The translations under genes and the position numbers were made by a program. Positions 49,990-59,190 of a stretch of DNA of 64,000 nt are shown piece by piece; positions within the stretch are counted from its first letter, which is position 1, and each line of letters begins with the position of its first letter. The notes under the pieces were generated by a model, which did not search any database, had not been told where the DNA came from, and saw nothing but the letters and a program-made list of their open reading frames with translations. The DNA is from Jiella pelagia (lineage in GTDB: Bacteria; Pseudomonadota; Alphaproteobacteria; Rhizobiales; Rhizobiaceae): the NCBI RefSeq assembly GCF_026898155.1, contig NZ_CP114028.1:124001-188000 (forward strand), in the 5' to 3' direction.

Positions 49990-50283
49990 CTATTTCGCGG
50001 CCAGCAGGGTGAACTTGTGAATCTGCGGCGGTTCAGAAAACAGTTCTTCTGCCTTGTCCATCAGTGCGGCGGCAACCTTGCCGTCAAGATGGGCCTGCCG
50101 ATCCTTCTCTGTGTCGAACGTATCGAAGATCGCGTACGCACCGGGACCTTCCTCGATCGCATACCAGGTCAGAGTGCCCGCCTCAGCTTGAACGAGCGGC
50201 ACTGCGGAGGTCAGGAAATTGGCGACATCGCGCTCTTTTCCAGGCTTAGCTTTCAGTGGTACATACAGGGCAAGTTTGGGCAT
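49990..50283 (-). CDS. antibiotic biosynthesis monooxygenase (ABM) domain protein
   Basis: 97 residues with the dimeric alpha-beta barrel pattern: LYVPLKAKPGKERDVANFLTSAVPLVQAEAGTLTWYAIEE, FDTFDTEKDRQAHLDGKVAAALM. Related to quinol monooxygenases such as YgiN; substrate unknown. It lies downstream of the SDR gene in the same direction. Confidence 0.88.
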   Translation of the reverse strand: MPKLALYVPLKAKPGKERDVANFLTSAVPLVQAEAGTLTWYAIEEGPGAYAIFDTFDTEKDRQAHLDGKVAAALMDKAEELFSEPPQIHKFTLLAAK

Positions 50284-50394
50284 AAATGGCTCCTCAAGTG
50301 AAACGGACAGATATTATTGGGCAAAGTAACGGACGAGCGGGCCGGTAGGTTCCCCATGAGGCGGAGCACACGCGGCCCCGCCTCCTCGTCGAAA

Positions 50395-51141
50395 TCAGAA
50401 CTGCTGTGCGGTCGGCCGGATGACGATCGCGTTGACGTCGACGTCATCAGGTTGTTCGACAGCGAACGCGATAGCACGCGCCACCGATGCCGCCGGGATG
50501 GCCTGCTTGTAGAAGTCCAGCACAGTCTCGGCAGCCGCGCCAGAGGTCGTGAACTTCAAATCGCTTTCGACAGCTCCAGGCTCGATTGACGTGACCCGGA
50601 CCTTTTCCCCCACCTCGTGGCGCAAGCCCTCACTGATCGCGCTGACGGCGAACTTGGTGCCGGAATAGACGGTGCCACCTGGTGCAAAGACCTTGATCCC
50701 CGCAACCGAACTCAGGTTGATGATGTGACCACTGCCCTGCTCGAGGAAGCCGGGAAGAACTGCGGCGATGCCGTAGAGCGTGCCCTTCAGGTTGACGTCG
50801 ATCATCTGGTCCCACTCGTTGGTGTTGACCTCGGCCATCGGACGAATTGGCATTAGACCGGTGTTGTTGATCAGCACGTCGAGGCGGCCGAAGTCGGCAA
50901 TGATTGCGGCGACGACGGACTGGACCGCCGATTTGTCGGTTACGTCCAGCGCGTAGCTACGTGCCGTGCCGCCAATTGCGGTGATGTCCGCGACGACCTC
51001 GTCGAGCCTGTCCTTACGCCGCGCGGCGATGGCGACCTTCGCACCCCGTTCAGCAAGAAGACGGGCGGTCTCAGCGCCGATGCCGGTGCTGCCGCCGGTG
51101 ATGAGGACGACCTTGTCTTCGATACCCTTGGTCATGGCCAT
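50395..51141 (-). CDS. short-chain dehydrogenase/reductase
   Basis: 248 residues of a classical SDR: cofactor motif ITGGSTGIGAETARLL with Arg residues in AIAARRKDR favouring NADP(H), NNTGLMP, and the catalytic Ser-Tyr-Lys in INLSSVAGIKVFAPGGTVYSGTKFAVSAI. Divergent from a LysR-type gene that is its likely regulator. Confidence 0.93.
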   Translation of the reverse strand: MAMTKGIEDKVVLITGGSTGIGAETARLLAERGAKVAIAARRKDRLDEVVADITAIGGTARSYALDVTDKSAVQSVVAAIIADFGRLDVLINNTGLMPIRPMAEVNTNEWDQMIDVNLKGTLYGIAAVLPGFLEQGSGHIINLSSVAGIKVFAPGGTVYSGTKFAVSAISEGLRHEVGEKVRVTSIEPGAVESDLKFTTSGAAAETVLDFYKQAIPAASVARAIAFAVEQPDDVDVNAIVIRPTAQQF

Positions 51142-51331
51142 GTTCCCTTCGAGTCAGATTTCAGTTTGTGGCGGATCGTGGCTCCGCCTCAGTTATCGCC
51201 ACGTGGACGCACTTCTGAACATTCATGCATGTTCGCGGCATCCGTCGCCGATGGATGGAAGATGGGCACGGCCAATATATTCAAGAAGTTTATTTTGTTG
51301 ATTTTAGTTATTCGTCTGAAATTATGACTGC

Positions 51332-52234
51332 ATGCGCTATGACCTGAACCTGCTGCCGATATTCGTTGCCTTGATGGAGGAGCGCAGCGTCACACGGGCC
51401 GCCGGGCGCATGGGCATAACACAGCCGGCACTGTCCAACGCCCTCTCCCGCCTCCGCCTCATGCTACAGGATCAGTTGTTCGTCCGTGAGCGCTACGGCG
51501 TCCAGCCGACGCCGGTCGCGCTCGAACTCGCGCCGCGGATCGCCGAGGTGCTCGCGCAGCTCGACGATGTGGTCCTCGGCCAACAGACCTTCGATCCAGA
51601 TCAGGCGGAACGGGTATTCACTATCGCGCCGAACGGCTATGCCGAGTTCGTCCTCGTCCCCGCTGTTGTGGCGCGCCTACAGAAGGTTGCGCCTGGCATC
51701 AAACTCCGCCTGACGCCGTACGGCAACGATCTCGCCGAAACGGGTGTCGTTTCCGGAACGACGGCGCTCGTGTTGGGTCGCATCGTCGACCCGCCCGACA
51801 ACCTCGTCGTTCAACACCTGATGGATGAAGGCCTCGCTTGCGCGGTCCGCGCCGATCATCCGGCCATCGGAGATGCCATGACGCGCGAGCAGTTCGAGGC
51901 GATGAAGCATGTCAACATCGTGCCGCCCGGACGGATGCGCGCCGGTTTGTTTCAGGCGCTGGCGCAGCAGCAGCTGAAGCGCGACGTCGCGATCTCCGTG
52001 ACCAACTTCTTCGCGGCAGCCGAGATGGTAGCGGTGACCGACTATTGCGCCACCCTGCCCTCGCTCATCTGCCGACAGCTGATGCACGACCCCCGGCTGA
52101 AGATCCTGCCGGCCCCGGTCGACCTCGGCAGCTTCCCCCTGGAGATGGCATGGCACGTTCGTTATAGACATGACCCAGCGCACCGCTGGCTGAGGGCGCT
52201 GATCGGCGAGGTCATCACCGACCTCAACGCTTAA
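51332..52234 (+). CDS. LysR-family transcriptional regulator
   Basis: 300 residues. N-terminal wHTH (LNLLPIFVALMEERSVTRAAGRMGITQPALSNALSRLR) and a C-terminal type 2 periplasmic-binding-like effector domain. The start is fixed by MRYDLNLLPIF. It is divergent from the SDR-ABM pair with a 190-bp shared promoter region and probably controls it. Confidence 0.93.
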   Translation: MRYDLNLLPIFVALMEERSVTRAAGRMGITQPALSNALSRLRLMLQDQLFVRERYGVQPTPVALELAPRIAEVLAQLDDVVLGQQTFDPDQAERVFTIAPNGYAEFVLVPAVVARLQKVAPGIKLRLTPYGNDLAETGVVSGTTALVLGRIVDPPDNLVVQHLMDEGLACAVRADHPAIGDAMTREQFEAMKHVNIVPPGRMRAGLFQALAQQQLKRDVAISVTNFFAAAEMVAVTDYCATLPSLICRQLMHDPRLKILPAPVDLGSFPLEMAWHVRYRHDPAHRWLRALIGEVITDLNA

Positions 52235-52314
52235 GCTTTCCCGCATCACCATCGTTTGCGGGACAGCCCCTAACGATCTCGAATGGCAGCTTATTGCTAA
52301 CTTCATTACAAGAG

Positions 52315-53724
52315 GAGCTATGGCGGAATGTGGGTGATGACGGCCTGAGGAGGGCGGCGTATCGAGGCGGGTGCTGAGCCTGCCAGAACCTCTCAAGGAG
52401 AGCGATACGCCATGAGTACAGATAGCACCGTTGTTGCCTTTCAACATCCCGACGACGTCGACGATCCCCTGACCTCGGTGTTGCGCGAAGGCGCCCGCCG
52501 ACTGCTGGCCGAGGCGATCGAGGCGGAAGCCGAAGCGTTTTTGGCCGCGATGAAGGAGGAGCGGCTTGCCGACGGCCGGGCCCGTTTCGTGCGCCACGGG
52601 CACGGTCCGGAGCGGACGATCCAGACGGGGATCGGCGCGGTGCCGGTGAAGCGGGCGAAGGTTCGCGACCGCGGTCCGGACGAGGCGGCTGGCATAGCAG
52701 GTGAGCGCGTCACGTTCACCTCGGCGATCCTGCCGAAGTGGGCGCGTCGCACGAAGAGCCTCGATGCCCTGTTGCCGGTCCTCTACCTGCGCGGCATCTC
52801 GAGCGGCGATTTCCAGGAGGCCCTGGCAGCGCTGCTCGGCAAGGATGCGCCAAACCTGTCGCCTTCGGTTATCTCTCGCCTGAAAGAGGACTGGCAGGGC
52901 GAATACGAGCGATGGAAGCGTCGCGATCTGTCGGCGCGCCGCTACGTCTACATCTGGGCCGATGGCGTCTACCTGCAGGCGCGCATGGAGGACAATGCCG
53001 CCTGCATGCTGGTCATCGTCGGCGCGACACCCGAGGGCAAGAAGGAGCTTGTCGGCTTTCAGGTGGGCGTGCGCGAGAGCGCGCAAAGCTGGCACGAACT
53101 CCTCATCGACCTGAAGAAACACGGCCTTAGCGTGGCGCCCGAGATCGCCGTCGGCGACGGCGCCATGGGCTTCTGGAAGGCGCTCGACGAGATCTTTCCC
53201 TCTACAAGGCACCAGCGCTGCTGGGTCCACAAGATCGCCAACGTGCTGAACAAGGTGCCGAAGTCGGTGCAGCCGAACATGTTGGCCGATCTGCGCGAGG
53301 TCCGCGACGCGCCGAACCGGGCGAGCGCCGAGGTGGCCATCGCGGTCTTCCAGGAGAAATACGGCGCCAAATATCCCAAGGCCGCCCTATGCCTGGCAAA
53401 GGACCGCGAACCGCTCCTGGCCTTCTTCGACTTCCCGGCCGAACACTGGGACCATCTTCGAACCGCCAACCCGATCGAGAGCGTCTTTGCTACCGTCCGA
53501 CACCGAACCGTGCGCACCAAGGGCGCCCTGTCGCACGACACCGCCCGCCTGATGGTCTTCAAGCTCGTCATGGCCGCCGCCAAGACCTGGAGAAGGCTGA
53601 AAGGCGAAAACCGCTTGCCGATGGTCATCGCAGGCGTCAAATTCACCGACGGCGTCGCGGTCACCGCGGCCGCCGATCAACGCGCCGCCTGATCGGCCCC
53701 ATCACCCAATTCCGACCATAGCTC
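52315..53724 (+). mobile_element. IS256-family insertion sequence, complete
   Basis: A 1410-bp element. The terminal repeats begin GAGCTATGGCGGAATG and, on the other strand, GAGCTATGGTCGGAATTG. A 9-bp direct duplication TTACAAGAG flanks it at 52306-52314 and 53725-53733. An intact transposase gene suggests recent insertion. Same family as the broken copy at 27583-28309/30139-30807. Confidence 0.95.
52412..53692 (+). CDS. IS256-family transposase
   Basis: 426 residues of a Mutator-type DDE transposase: MSTDSTVVAFQHPDDVDDPL, LPKWARRTKSLDALLPVLYLRGISSGDF, YIWADGVYLQARMEDNAA (first Asp), VGDGAMGFWKALDEIFPSTRHQRCWVHK and DHLRTANPIESVFATVRHRTVRTKG (Glu). Intact, so it could mobilise the degraded copy in trans. 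Confidence 0.95.
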   Translation: MSTDSTVVAFQHPDDVDDPLTSVLREGARRLLAEAIEAEAEAFLAAMKEERLADGRARFVRHGHGPERTIQTGIGAVPVKRAKVRDRGPDEAAGIAGERVTFTSAILPKWARRTKSLDALLPVLYLRGISSGDFQEALAALLGKDAPNLSPSVISRLKEDWQGEYERWKRRDLSARRYVYIWADGVYLQARMEDNAACMLVIVGATPEGKKELVGFQVGVRESAQSWHELLIDLKKHGLSVAPEIAVGDGAMGFWKALDEIFPSTRHQRCWVHKIANVLNKVPKSVQPNMLADLREVRDAPNRASAEVAIAVFQEKYGAKYPKAALCLAKDREPLLAFFDFPAEHWDHLRTANPIESVFATVRHRTVRTKGALSHDTARLMVFKLVMAAAKTWRRLKGENRLPMVIAGVKFTDGVAVTAAADQRAA

Positions 53725-53868
53725 TTACAAGAGCGGATTGGAAGCTTTCCACCCACTTGAGGTGATCGGCGCCCGGGGGAAACGGACGTGTCAAAGCAGG
53801 CCGTCCGCTATCGCTCCCCCGCAGACATTTGCAGCCCGTCAGTGCGGACCCGCGAGCGGTCCTCCCGC

Positions 53869-54279
53869 TCAAGCGGCTTGGCGTTCCTCCTCGTCCTTTT
53901 CGTTCGCTACCCCTTCCGCGGGCGAGCCGTGCTTCGGCTTGCCATAGAGGCCGAGATTGGCGTCGCCCCATCCTTTCAGGGCGAGGAGGATTGGCTCCAT
54001 CGTCCGCCCGAGCGGCGAGAGGCTGTACTCGACCTTCGGTGGCACCTGGGCATATACCTTTCGCTCCACCAATCCATCCTCTTCCAACTCCCGAAGCTGA
54101 TTGGTGAGCATGCGCGGTGTCACGTTCACGATCTGCCGACGGATCTCGCCAAAGCGAAGTGTGCCGGAGAGAAGGTGGAACAGGATTACCGACTTCCACT
54201 TGCCGTCGATCAGACCGACCGCTGCCTCCACCGAACAGCCAGGACTGCAATCGAACCGCGAGAACCGGGCCTTCGCCAT
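53869..54279 (-). CDS. HxlR-family transcriptional regulator
   Basis: 136 residues with a winged helix (VGLIDGKWKSVILFHLLSGTLRFGEIRRQIVNVTPRMLTNQLRELEEDGLVERKVYAQVPPKVEYSLSPLGRTM) and an N-terminal Cys pair (FDCSPGCSVEA), as in redox or quinone sensing HxlR proteins. Divergent from a truncated quinone-oxidoreductase-like gene, its probable target. Confidence 0.92.
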   Translation of the reverse strand: MAKARFSRFDCSPGCSVEAAVGLIDGKWKSVILFHLLSGTLRFGEIRRQIVNVTPRMLTNQLRELEEDGLVERKVYAQVPPKVEYSLSPLGRTMEPILLALKGWGDANLGLYGKPKHGSPAEGVANEKDEEERQAA

Positions 54280-54392
54280 GACTGTATCCTTTTCGACACT
54301 ATAGGCTGCGTTTGTGCGTATTGAGCCTCACACGAGGCTACAGCCAAGTTCCGCCCGTCTCAACAGACGAAGCGGAAGCAGGAGCACGCATC

Positions 54393-54915
54393 ATGAAAGC
54401 CATCGGCTACAAGACACCCGGAACGATCGATCGAGCGGACGCGCTGGAGGACATCGAACTCCCTCGGCCCGTTCCGACCGGCCGAGATCTCCTCGTCGCG
54501 GTCAGAGCCGTCTCGGTGAACCCGGTCGATACCAAGGTCCGCAACAGTGCGCGGCCGGCCGACGACGGTTGGAAGGTGCTGGGCTGGGACGCGGTCGGGC
54601 AGGTCGTCGAAGTCGGCAACGAAGTTGTCGGCTTCAAGCCCGGTGACGACGTGTTCTACGCCGGTTCGATCGCCCGCCCGGGGAGCAACAGCGAGTTCCA
54701 TCTCGTTGACGAGCGCATTGTCGGGATGAAACCGGCATCGCTGTCGGATGCCGAGGCCGCCGCGTTACCGCTGACTGCCCTCACCGCCTGGGAGATGCTG
54801 TTCGATCGGATCGACGTTGCCAAGCCGGTCCCTGGCGCAGCGAACGCCGTCCTGATCGTCGGCGGCGCTGGCGGCGTTGGTTCGATCGCCATCCAGCTCG
54901 CCCGTGCCCTCACTG
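54393..54915 (+). pseudogene. zinc-type alcohol dehydrogenase / quinone oxidoreductase family, 3' end lost
   Basis: About 174 residues remain: MKAIGYKTPGTIDRADALED, VSVNPVDTKVRNS, LGWDAVGQVVEVG and the NADPH motif VLIVGGAGGVGSIAIQLARAL. An IS21-type element begins immediately after this, and the expected C-terminal half is not found on the far side. The gene is therefore truncated, not just interrupted. Confidence 0.9.
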
Positions 54916-55058
54916 TGTCAAACAGCACTGAAACGGGACCCCCTATCGGCGCCGAAAAAGGACCCCCCTTCGGAGCGGGTTTTCGCGCGGCCCTGATCGG
55001 CCCGGAGCCGTAGGCGGAGGGGCGATCAGGGCTGCGCGTGCGGTCTGCTGATGTGGGG

Positions 55059-55790
55059 TCAGGCGCGGTTCTTGAAGCGCCAGCTCTCGTTGCCTGTTTC
55101 AATGATCTCGCAGTGGTGGGTGAGGCGGTCGAGGAGCGCGGTCGTCATCTTGGCATCGCCGAAGACGCTCGGCCATTCTCCGAAGGCGAGGTTGGTGGTG
55201 ACGATCACGGAGGTCTGTTCATAGAGCCGGCTGATCAGGTGGAAGAGCAGCTGGCCGCCGGTCTGGGCGAAAGGCAGGTAGCCGAGTTCGTCGAGCACGA
55301 GGAAGTCGAGCCGGCCGAGGAGATCGGCGGTGCGGCCCTGCTTACCGCCGCGGGCCTCGGCATCGAGCTTGTTCACGAGGTCGACCACATTGAAGAACCG
55401 CCCTCGAGCGCTGGCGCGGATGCAGGCGCGCACGATGCCCACGGCGAGATGCGTCTTGCCCGTGCCTGTGCCGCCGACCAGCACGAGGTTGCGCTGCTGC
55501 TCGAGGAAGGCGCCGCCGGCGAGATCGCGCACCAGCGTCTCGTTGACCGGCGTGTCCTCGAAGGCGAACTCCTCGATCTCCTTGGCGAACGGCATCCGCG
55601 CGATGGTCATCTGGTACTTGATCGAGCGCGCCTGCTTCTCGCTCATCTCGGCGGTCAGCAGATCGCCGACGACGCGCTGAGGCTCGTGCTGGCGCTTTAC
55701 GGCGGCAGAAACGATCTCGTCGTAGCCTGCGCTCATGCCGAAGAGCTTCAGGGTTTTCATCGTGCTCAGGATCTCGGTGCGCTCCATCAT
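55059..55790 (-). CDS. istB: IS21 helper ATPase IstB
   Basis: 243 residues. Walker A is [13 protein letters not shown] and Walker B is [12 protein letters not shown], then [19 protein letters not shown] and [22 protein letters not shown]. Starts within the istA stop (ATGA overlap at 55787-55790). Confidence 0.95.
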   Translation of the reverse strand: MMERTEILSTMKTLKLFGMSAGYDEIVSAAVKRQHEPQRVVGDLLTAEMSEKQARSIKYQMTIARMPFAKEIEEFAFEDTPVNETLVRDLAGGAFLEQQRNLVLVGGTGTGKTHLAVGIVRACIRASARGRFFNVVDLVNKLDAEARGGKQGRTADLLGRLDFLVLDELGYLPFAQTGGQLLFHLISRLYEQTSVIVTTNLAFGEWPSVFGDAKMTTALLDRLTHHCEIIETGNESWRFKNRA

Positions 55791-57333
55791 CGGGCTGCCC
55801 TCCTCGGGGTGTCGTACCGGGCGCAGTCGGCGACCGGCTCGTGGACGAGGCGCAGGGCCTCGGGTGTCGCAATCGTCGCCGGGGGGCAGGCTCGCGCCGG
55901 CGGGCGAGGATGTTCAGGATCACGTCGGACGAGTGGACGCCGTCGGCGAGCGCCTCTGTGCAGGCGGCCTCGACGGCCGACAGGCCATCCGCGAGCGCTG
56001 CGCTGAGGATCTCGACCATCTGCCGATCGCCGTCCGGCACGCTCTTGAGCTTGCGGCGGACCCGCTCGAGAGGAGCGGGCAACTCCCAGTCCTTGAACGG
56101 CGCCCCGTTCCTCAGTGCCCCGGGCTTGCGGGCGAGCACCGGCACATAGTGCCAAGGGTCGTAGACCGTCTTGCCGCGACCGAAGGCGCGCCGGTGCTCG
56201 CCCACCACGGGGCCGTCCTGGCGGACCTCGATGCGTTCGGCGTAGGCGCGGATCTCCACGGGCCGCCCGACCGCGCTGGCCATCACTGAGTACTTGTTGC
56301 TGTCGAAACGGACGAGGCAGGTCTTCGAGACGGCAGCTGGCACGGCATGGAAGCCATCGAAGGACCCGCGGTAAGGCACGAGGCTCGGCTGTTCTTCTTC
56401 GAACATCTCCCAGATCGTGCGCTCCGGCGTCTCCGGATGCCGATGCGCCTTGGCCCAGGCGACGCAGCGGTCCTCGAGCCAAGCATTCAGCTCGTCGTAG
56501 CTCTTCACCTTTACCCGCGGCGCAAAGAAGCGCTGCCTGACGGTGCCCACCTGGTTCTCGACCTGACCCTTCTCCCAGCCCGACGCCGGCGTGCAGGCCA
56601 CGGGATCAACCAGATAGTGGCTGCACATCTGCAGAAAACGGCGGTTGTAGGTCCGCTTCTTGCCAGTGAAGACCGCGTCCACCGCCGTCCTCATGTTGTC
56701 GTAGATGCCCCGCGTGCAGGCTCCGCCGAAGAAGGCGAAGGCCCTGTCATGCGCGTCGAAGACCATCTCCTGGGTCTCCCGCGGGTAGGCACGCACAAGC
56801 ATCATCCGGCTGTGGCAGAGCCGGACGTGCGCGACCTTCACCGTCGTGGTGACACCGTCGATCACCACGACCTCATGGCTCCAGTCGAACTGGTACGCCT
56901 CGCCAGGCGCGAAGCTGAGCGGCACGTAGGCCGCGGCGGTCGCCTCGCTCTCCCGGCGCTTCCAGGCGGCCGCATACCGTCGAACGGCATCGTAGCTGCC
57001 CTCGTAGCCGAGCCCACGCAGCTCTTCGAAGATGCGGATCATGGTCAGCCGCTCTCGGCTGGCCCGCGCCGCATTTGCCGCCAGCAGGGCGTCCAGCTGG
57101 TCGCGCCACGGGCCGATCTTCGGCTGCGGCTGGGAGCTTCGCTCGTAGCTGAACTCCGTCTCCTCGGAGCGGATCACCCTGCGCACCGTCCGACGCGACA
57201 CCCGCAGCTCGCGGACGATCGCCTTGATCGACTTCCCCTGGACGAAATACGCGCGACGGATCTTCCCGATCGTCTCCACAACCAGCATCCCAATCTCGGC
57301 CCCCGATAACTTCGGGAACACCGTGGACCCCAA
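55787..57333 (-). pseudogene. istA: IS21 transposase IstA (homopolymer frameshift at 55881-55886)
   Basis: An N-terminal HTH (KSIKAIVRELRVSRRTVRRVI) and rve domain with YQFDWSHEVVVI, IYDNMRTAVD and GQVENQVGTVR. Near the 3' end a run of six C (minus strand) should be seven: that restores [21 protein letters not shown] and ends just inside istB, giving 515 residues. Likely an undercalled homopolymer. Confidence 0.92.
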
Positions 57334-57435
57334 TGCCAGAGGGGTCCCGTTTGGACGCCGATCACCCCTCAGACAGGGTCCTTATTCCACGCCGATCCAC
57401 ACCGATGAGGGGTCCCGTTCCGAAGCCGTTTGACA

Positions 57436-57560
57436 GGTGACCACTTGTTCGGCCCAGCGACCGAAGCGGACATAGACGGAATTCCACTTCCCGTAGCGCT
57501 CGTGCATGTCGCGTCAGGGACATCCCGCCCGCAGGACGAACGGCCCTGCCGCAAACTTTC
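57436..57560 (-). pseudogene. IS5-family transposase remnant
   Basis: Minus-strand translation contains RDMHERYGKWNSVYVRFGRW, a conserved stretch of IS5-type transposases, cut at the IS21 end and surrounded by broken frames. Its outer part touches the truncated iolG. It explains how iolG and the quinone reductase both lost their ends. Confidence 0.65.
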
Positions 57561-57612
57561 GCCGCTTAACGGTTCGGTGACCGTACTCACCGATTTTTGG
57601 CCGCCCCGCTAA

Positions 57613-58020
57613 AAATCTTGTCCTTCACCGCTCGGAAGCTGGCGTCGTACCGGTGCTGAAAGCCGAGCATACAGGCAATGCCGGCGCGCTCGACCTCGGC
57701 GACAACGGCCTCGACCCTGGTGAAATCAAGCTCACCGGTTTTTCGCAGAACACGGACTTTCCGGCCCGCGCCGCGCCGGCCAGCAGATCGGCATGGCTGT
57801 CGGTCGAACTCGCGATCACGACGCCGTCGACTGTCTCGTCCGCAAGGACCGCGTCGGTCTCGGCGAGACGCGCGCCGGTCTCGGCGAGCAGCGCCTCGCG
57901 CTGCGGGGTCGCCATCGGATCGACGAGATAGGCCAGTTCCACGCCGGGAAGGCTCGCGGCATTGCGCGCATGGACCTGCCCGATTCGGCCCGTGCCGAAG
58001 ACTGCGAGACGCATCGTCAT
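57613..58020 (-). pseudogene. iolG: inositol 2-dehydrogenase IolG, N-terminal part, truncated and frameshifted
   Basis: Starts MTMRLAVFGTGRIGQVHARN, a Rossmann NAD motif of the Gfo/Idh/MocA family, and reaches AGKSVFCEKPVSL. A one-base deletion near 57723-57731 shifts to LDFTRVEAVVAEVERAGIACMLGFQHRYDASFRAVKDKI, where it ends at IS debris. The catalytic Asp-His region of the C-terminal domain is missing. The gene is not functional, so the inositol pathway needs another dehydrogenase. Confidence 0.88.
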
Positions 58021-58063
58021 TTCGTTTCCTCCCCGCTTTCCCGCGTGTTAACCGATGGGCGAA

Positions 58064-58080
58064 TGAAAGCATCGCTTTCA
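58064..58080. promoter_or_regulatory. perfect palindrome upstream of iolG, candidate operator
   Basis: TGAAAGC-ATC-GCTTTCA, a 7-3-7 perfect inverted repeat in the 145-bp gap between iolB and iolG. It could bind an IolR (RpiR) or LacI-type repressor of inositol genes; identity not proven. Confidence 0.45.
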
Positions 58081-58165
58081 GGCGAACGTCGGAAGCCCGA
58101 GCGGCGTCTGAGCCATTCGCCGGGCGAGAATTGACCCAAGCGGTCAATTCATTTGTCCGGCGGTC

Positions 58166-58972
58166 TTACGCGTCGCGTTTCATGATCCATTCGACTTCAG
58201 GCGCGGCGACGAAGCGCCATTTGCGAAGCGGGCCGGCCATGACGTTGAGATAATAGAGATCGAAGCCGTGCGGCGCGCCGCAGGGATGGTGGCCGCGCGG
58301 CACGCAGACGACGTCGCCGTCCGAAACGGCCATCACCTCGTCGAGCTGCCGGTCGTCGGTATAGACGCGCTGGAACGCGAAGCCGTCGGCCGGGTCGATC
58401 CGGTGGTAATAGGTCTCTTCCAGATAGGTGATCTTCGGAAAGTCGTCCTCGTCATGGCGATGGGACGGATAGGACGACCAGTTGCCGGCGGGCGTGAACA
58501 CCTCCGTCACCAGGAGCGAGTCGCAATAATCCTCGTTCTCCATGGCGATGTTGTTGATGTAGCGCGTGTTGGCGCCCTTGCCGCGCTCCGTGAGCGTGAT
58601 GCCGTCCGGTCCGATCCGGCGTGCTTCATGGCCGCCCATGCCGGGCGCGGAGCAGACGGCGATGATGCAGTCGGTCTCGGCCTGCGCCTGCCAGTCGCTG
58701 CCGTTCGGCAGATAGAGGCAGTGCGGCGGCGTGCGCTCGAAGACGCTCATGCGCTCGCCGAGGACGCCCCAGTCCCGGCCCGCCCCGGCAAGCTTCGCCT
58801 TGCCCTCGACCATGACGAGGATCACCTCCCGGTCGCCGGTGGATTCCCCGACGGTCTCGCCGGCGCGCAGGCGGTGAAGCGAGAAGCCGACATAGCGCCA
58901 TCCGGCCGATTGCGGCGTGATCTCGTGAACCTTGCCGTGGGTGCCGAAGGATTTCTTCAGAAGTTGGCTCAT
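58166..58972 (-). CDS. iolB: 5-deoxy-glucuronate isomerase
   Basis: 268 residues with the two-cupin IolB fold: CLYLPNGSDWQAQAETD, ENEDYCDSLLVTEVFTPAGNWSSYPSHRHDEDDFP containing the metal-binding His residues, GDVVCVPRGHHPCGAPHGFDLYYLNVMAGP. It converts 5-deoxy-glucuronate to 2-deoxy-5-keto-gluconate in inositol catabolism. Its start overlaps the upstream small membrane gene by four bases. Confidence 0.96.
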   Translation of the reverse strand: MSQLLKKSFGTHGKVHEITPQSAGWRYVGFSLHRLRAGETVGESTGDREVILVMVEGKAKLAGAGRDWGVLGERMSVFERTPPHCLYLPNGSDWQAQAETDCIIAVCSAPGMGGHEARRIGPDGITLTERGKGANTRYINNIAMENEDYCDSLLVTEVFTPAGNWSSYPSHRHDEDDFPKITYLEETYYHRIDPADGFAFQRVYTDDRQLDEVMAVSDGDVVCVPRGHHPCGAPHGFDLYYLNVMAGPLRKWRFVAAPEVEWIMKRDA

Positions 58973-59169
58973 TGCGAATTCCCGCTGTTCTCGTTGGGAT
59001 CGTAGGCGATGACGAGGCTCCACAGCACCCAGCCGGCAAGGGCGAGGAAGATCAGCGCCCAGCCCGGATTTCCGGTGACGAGTTCGAACACGCCCCATCC
59101 GCCGGCGATCGCGAGGATCAGAAGACGCCGCCAGAGCGGCCTGAACCAGGGATGCTTGCTGTCGAACAT
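58969..59169 (-). CDS. small membrane protein within the iol operon
   Basis: 66 residues, MFDSKHPWFRPLWRRLLILA, with two hydrophobic segments (LLILAIAGGWGVFELVTG and ALIFLALAGWVLWSLVIAY) and a polar tail. It lies between iolE and iolB, and its stop overlaps the iolB ATG. I do not know a function. The position suggests a conserved operon partner or membrane anchor. Confidence 0.75.
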   Translation of the reverse strand: MFDSKHPWFRPLWRRLLILAIAGGWGVFELVTGNPGWALIFLALAGWVLWSLVIAYDPNENSGNSQ

Positions 59170-59190
59170 GGGTGCCGTGTGTCCTTCCCG

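Larger units (their letters stand above)
54916..57435 (-). mobile_element. IS21-family insertion sequence, second type
   Basis: A 2520-bp element. The ends read inwards as TGTCAAACAGCACTG and TGTCAAACGGCTTCGG, each followed by AACGGGACCCC and then further GGACCC repeats. It carries istA and istB on the minus strand. No matching target duplication is seen (left flank CTCACTG, right flank GGTGACC), so one flank was lost by deletion. Confidence 0.9.
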
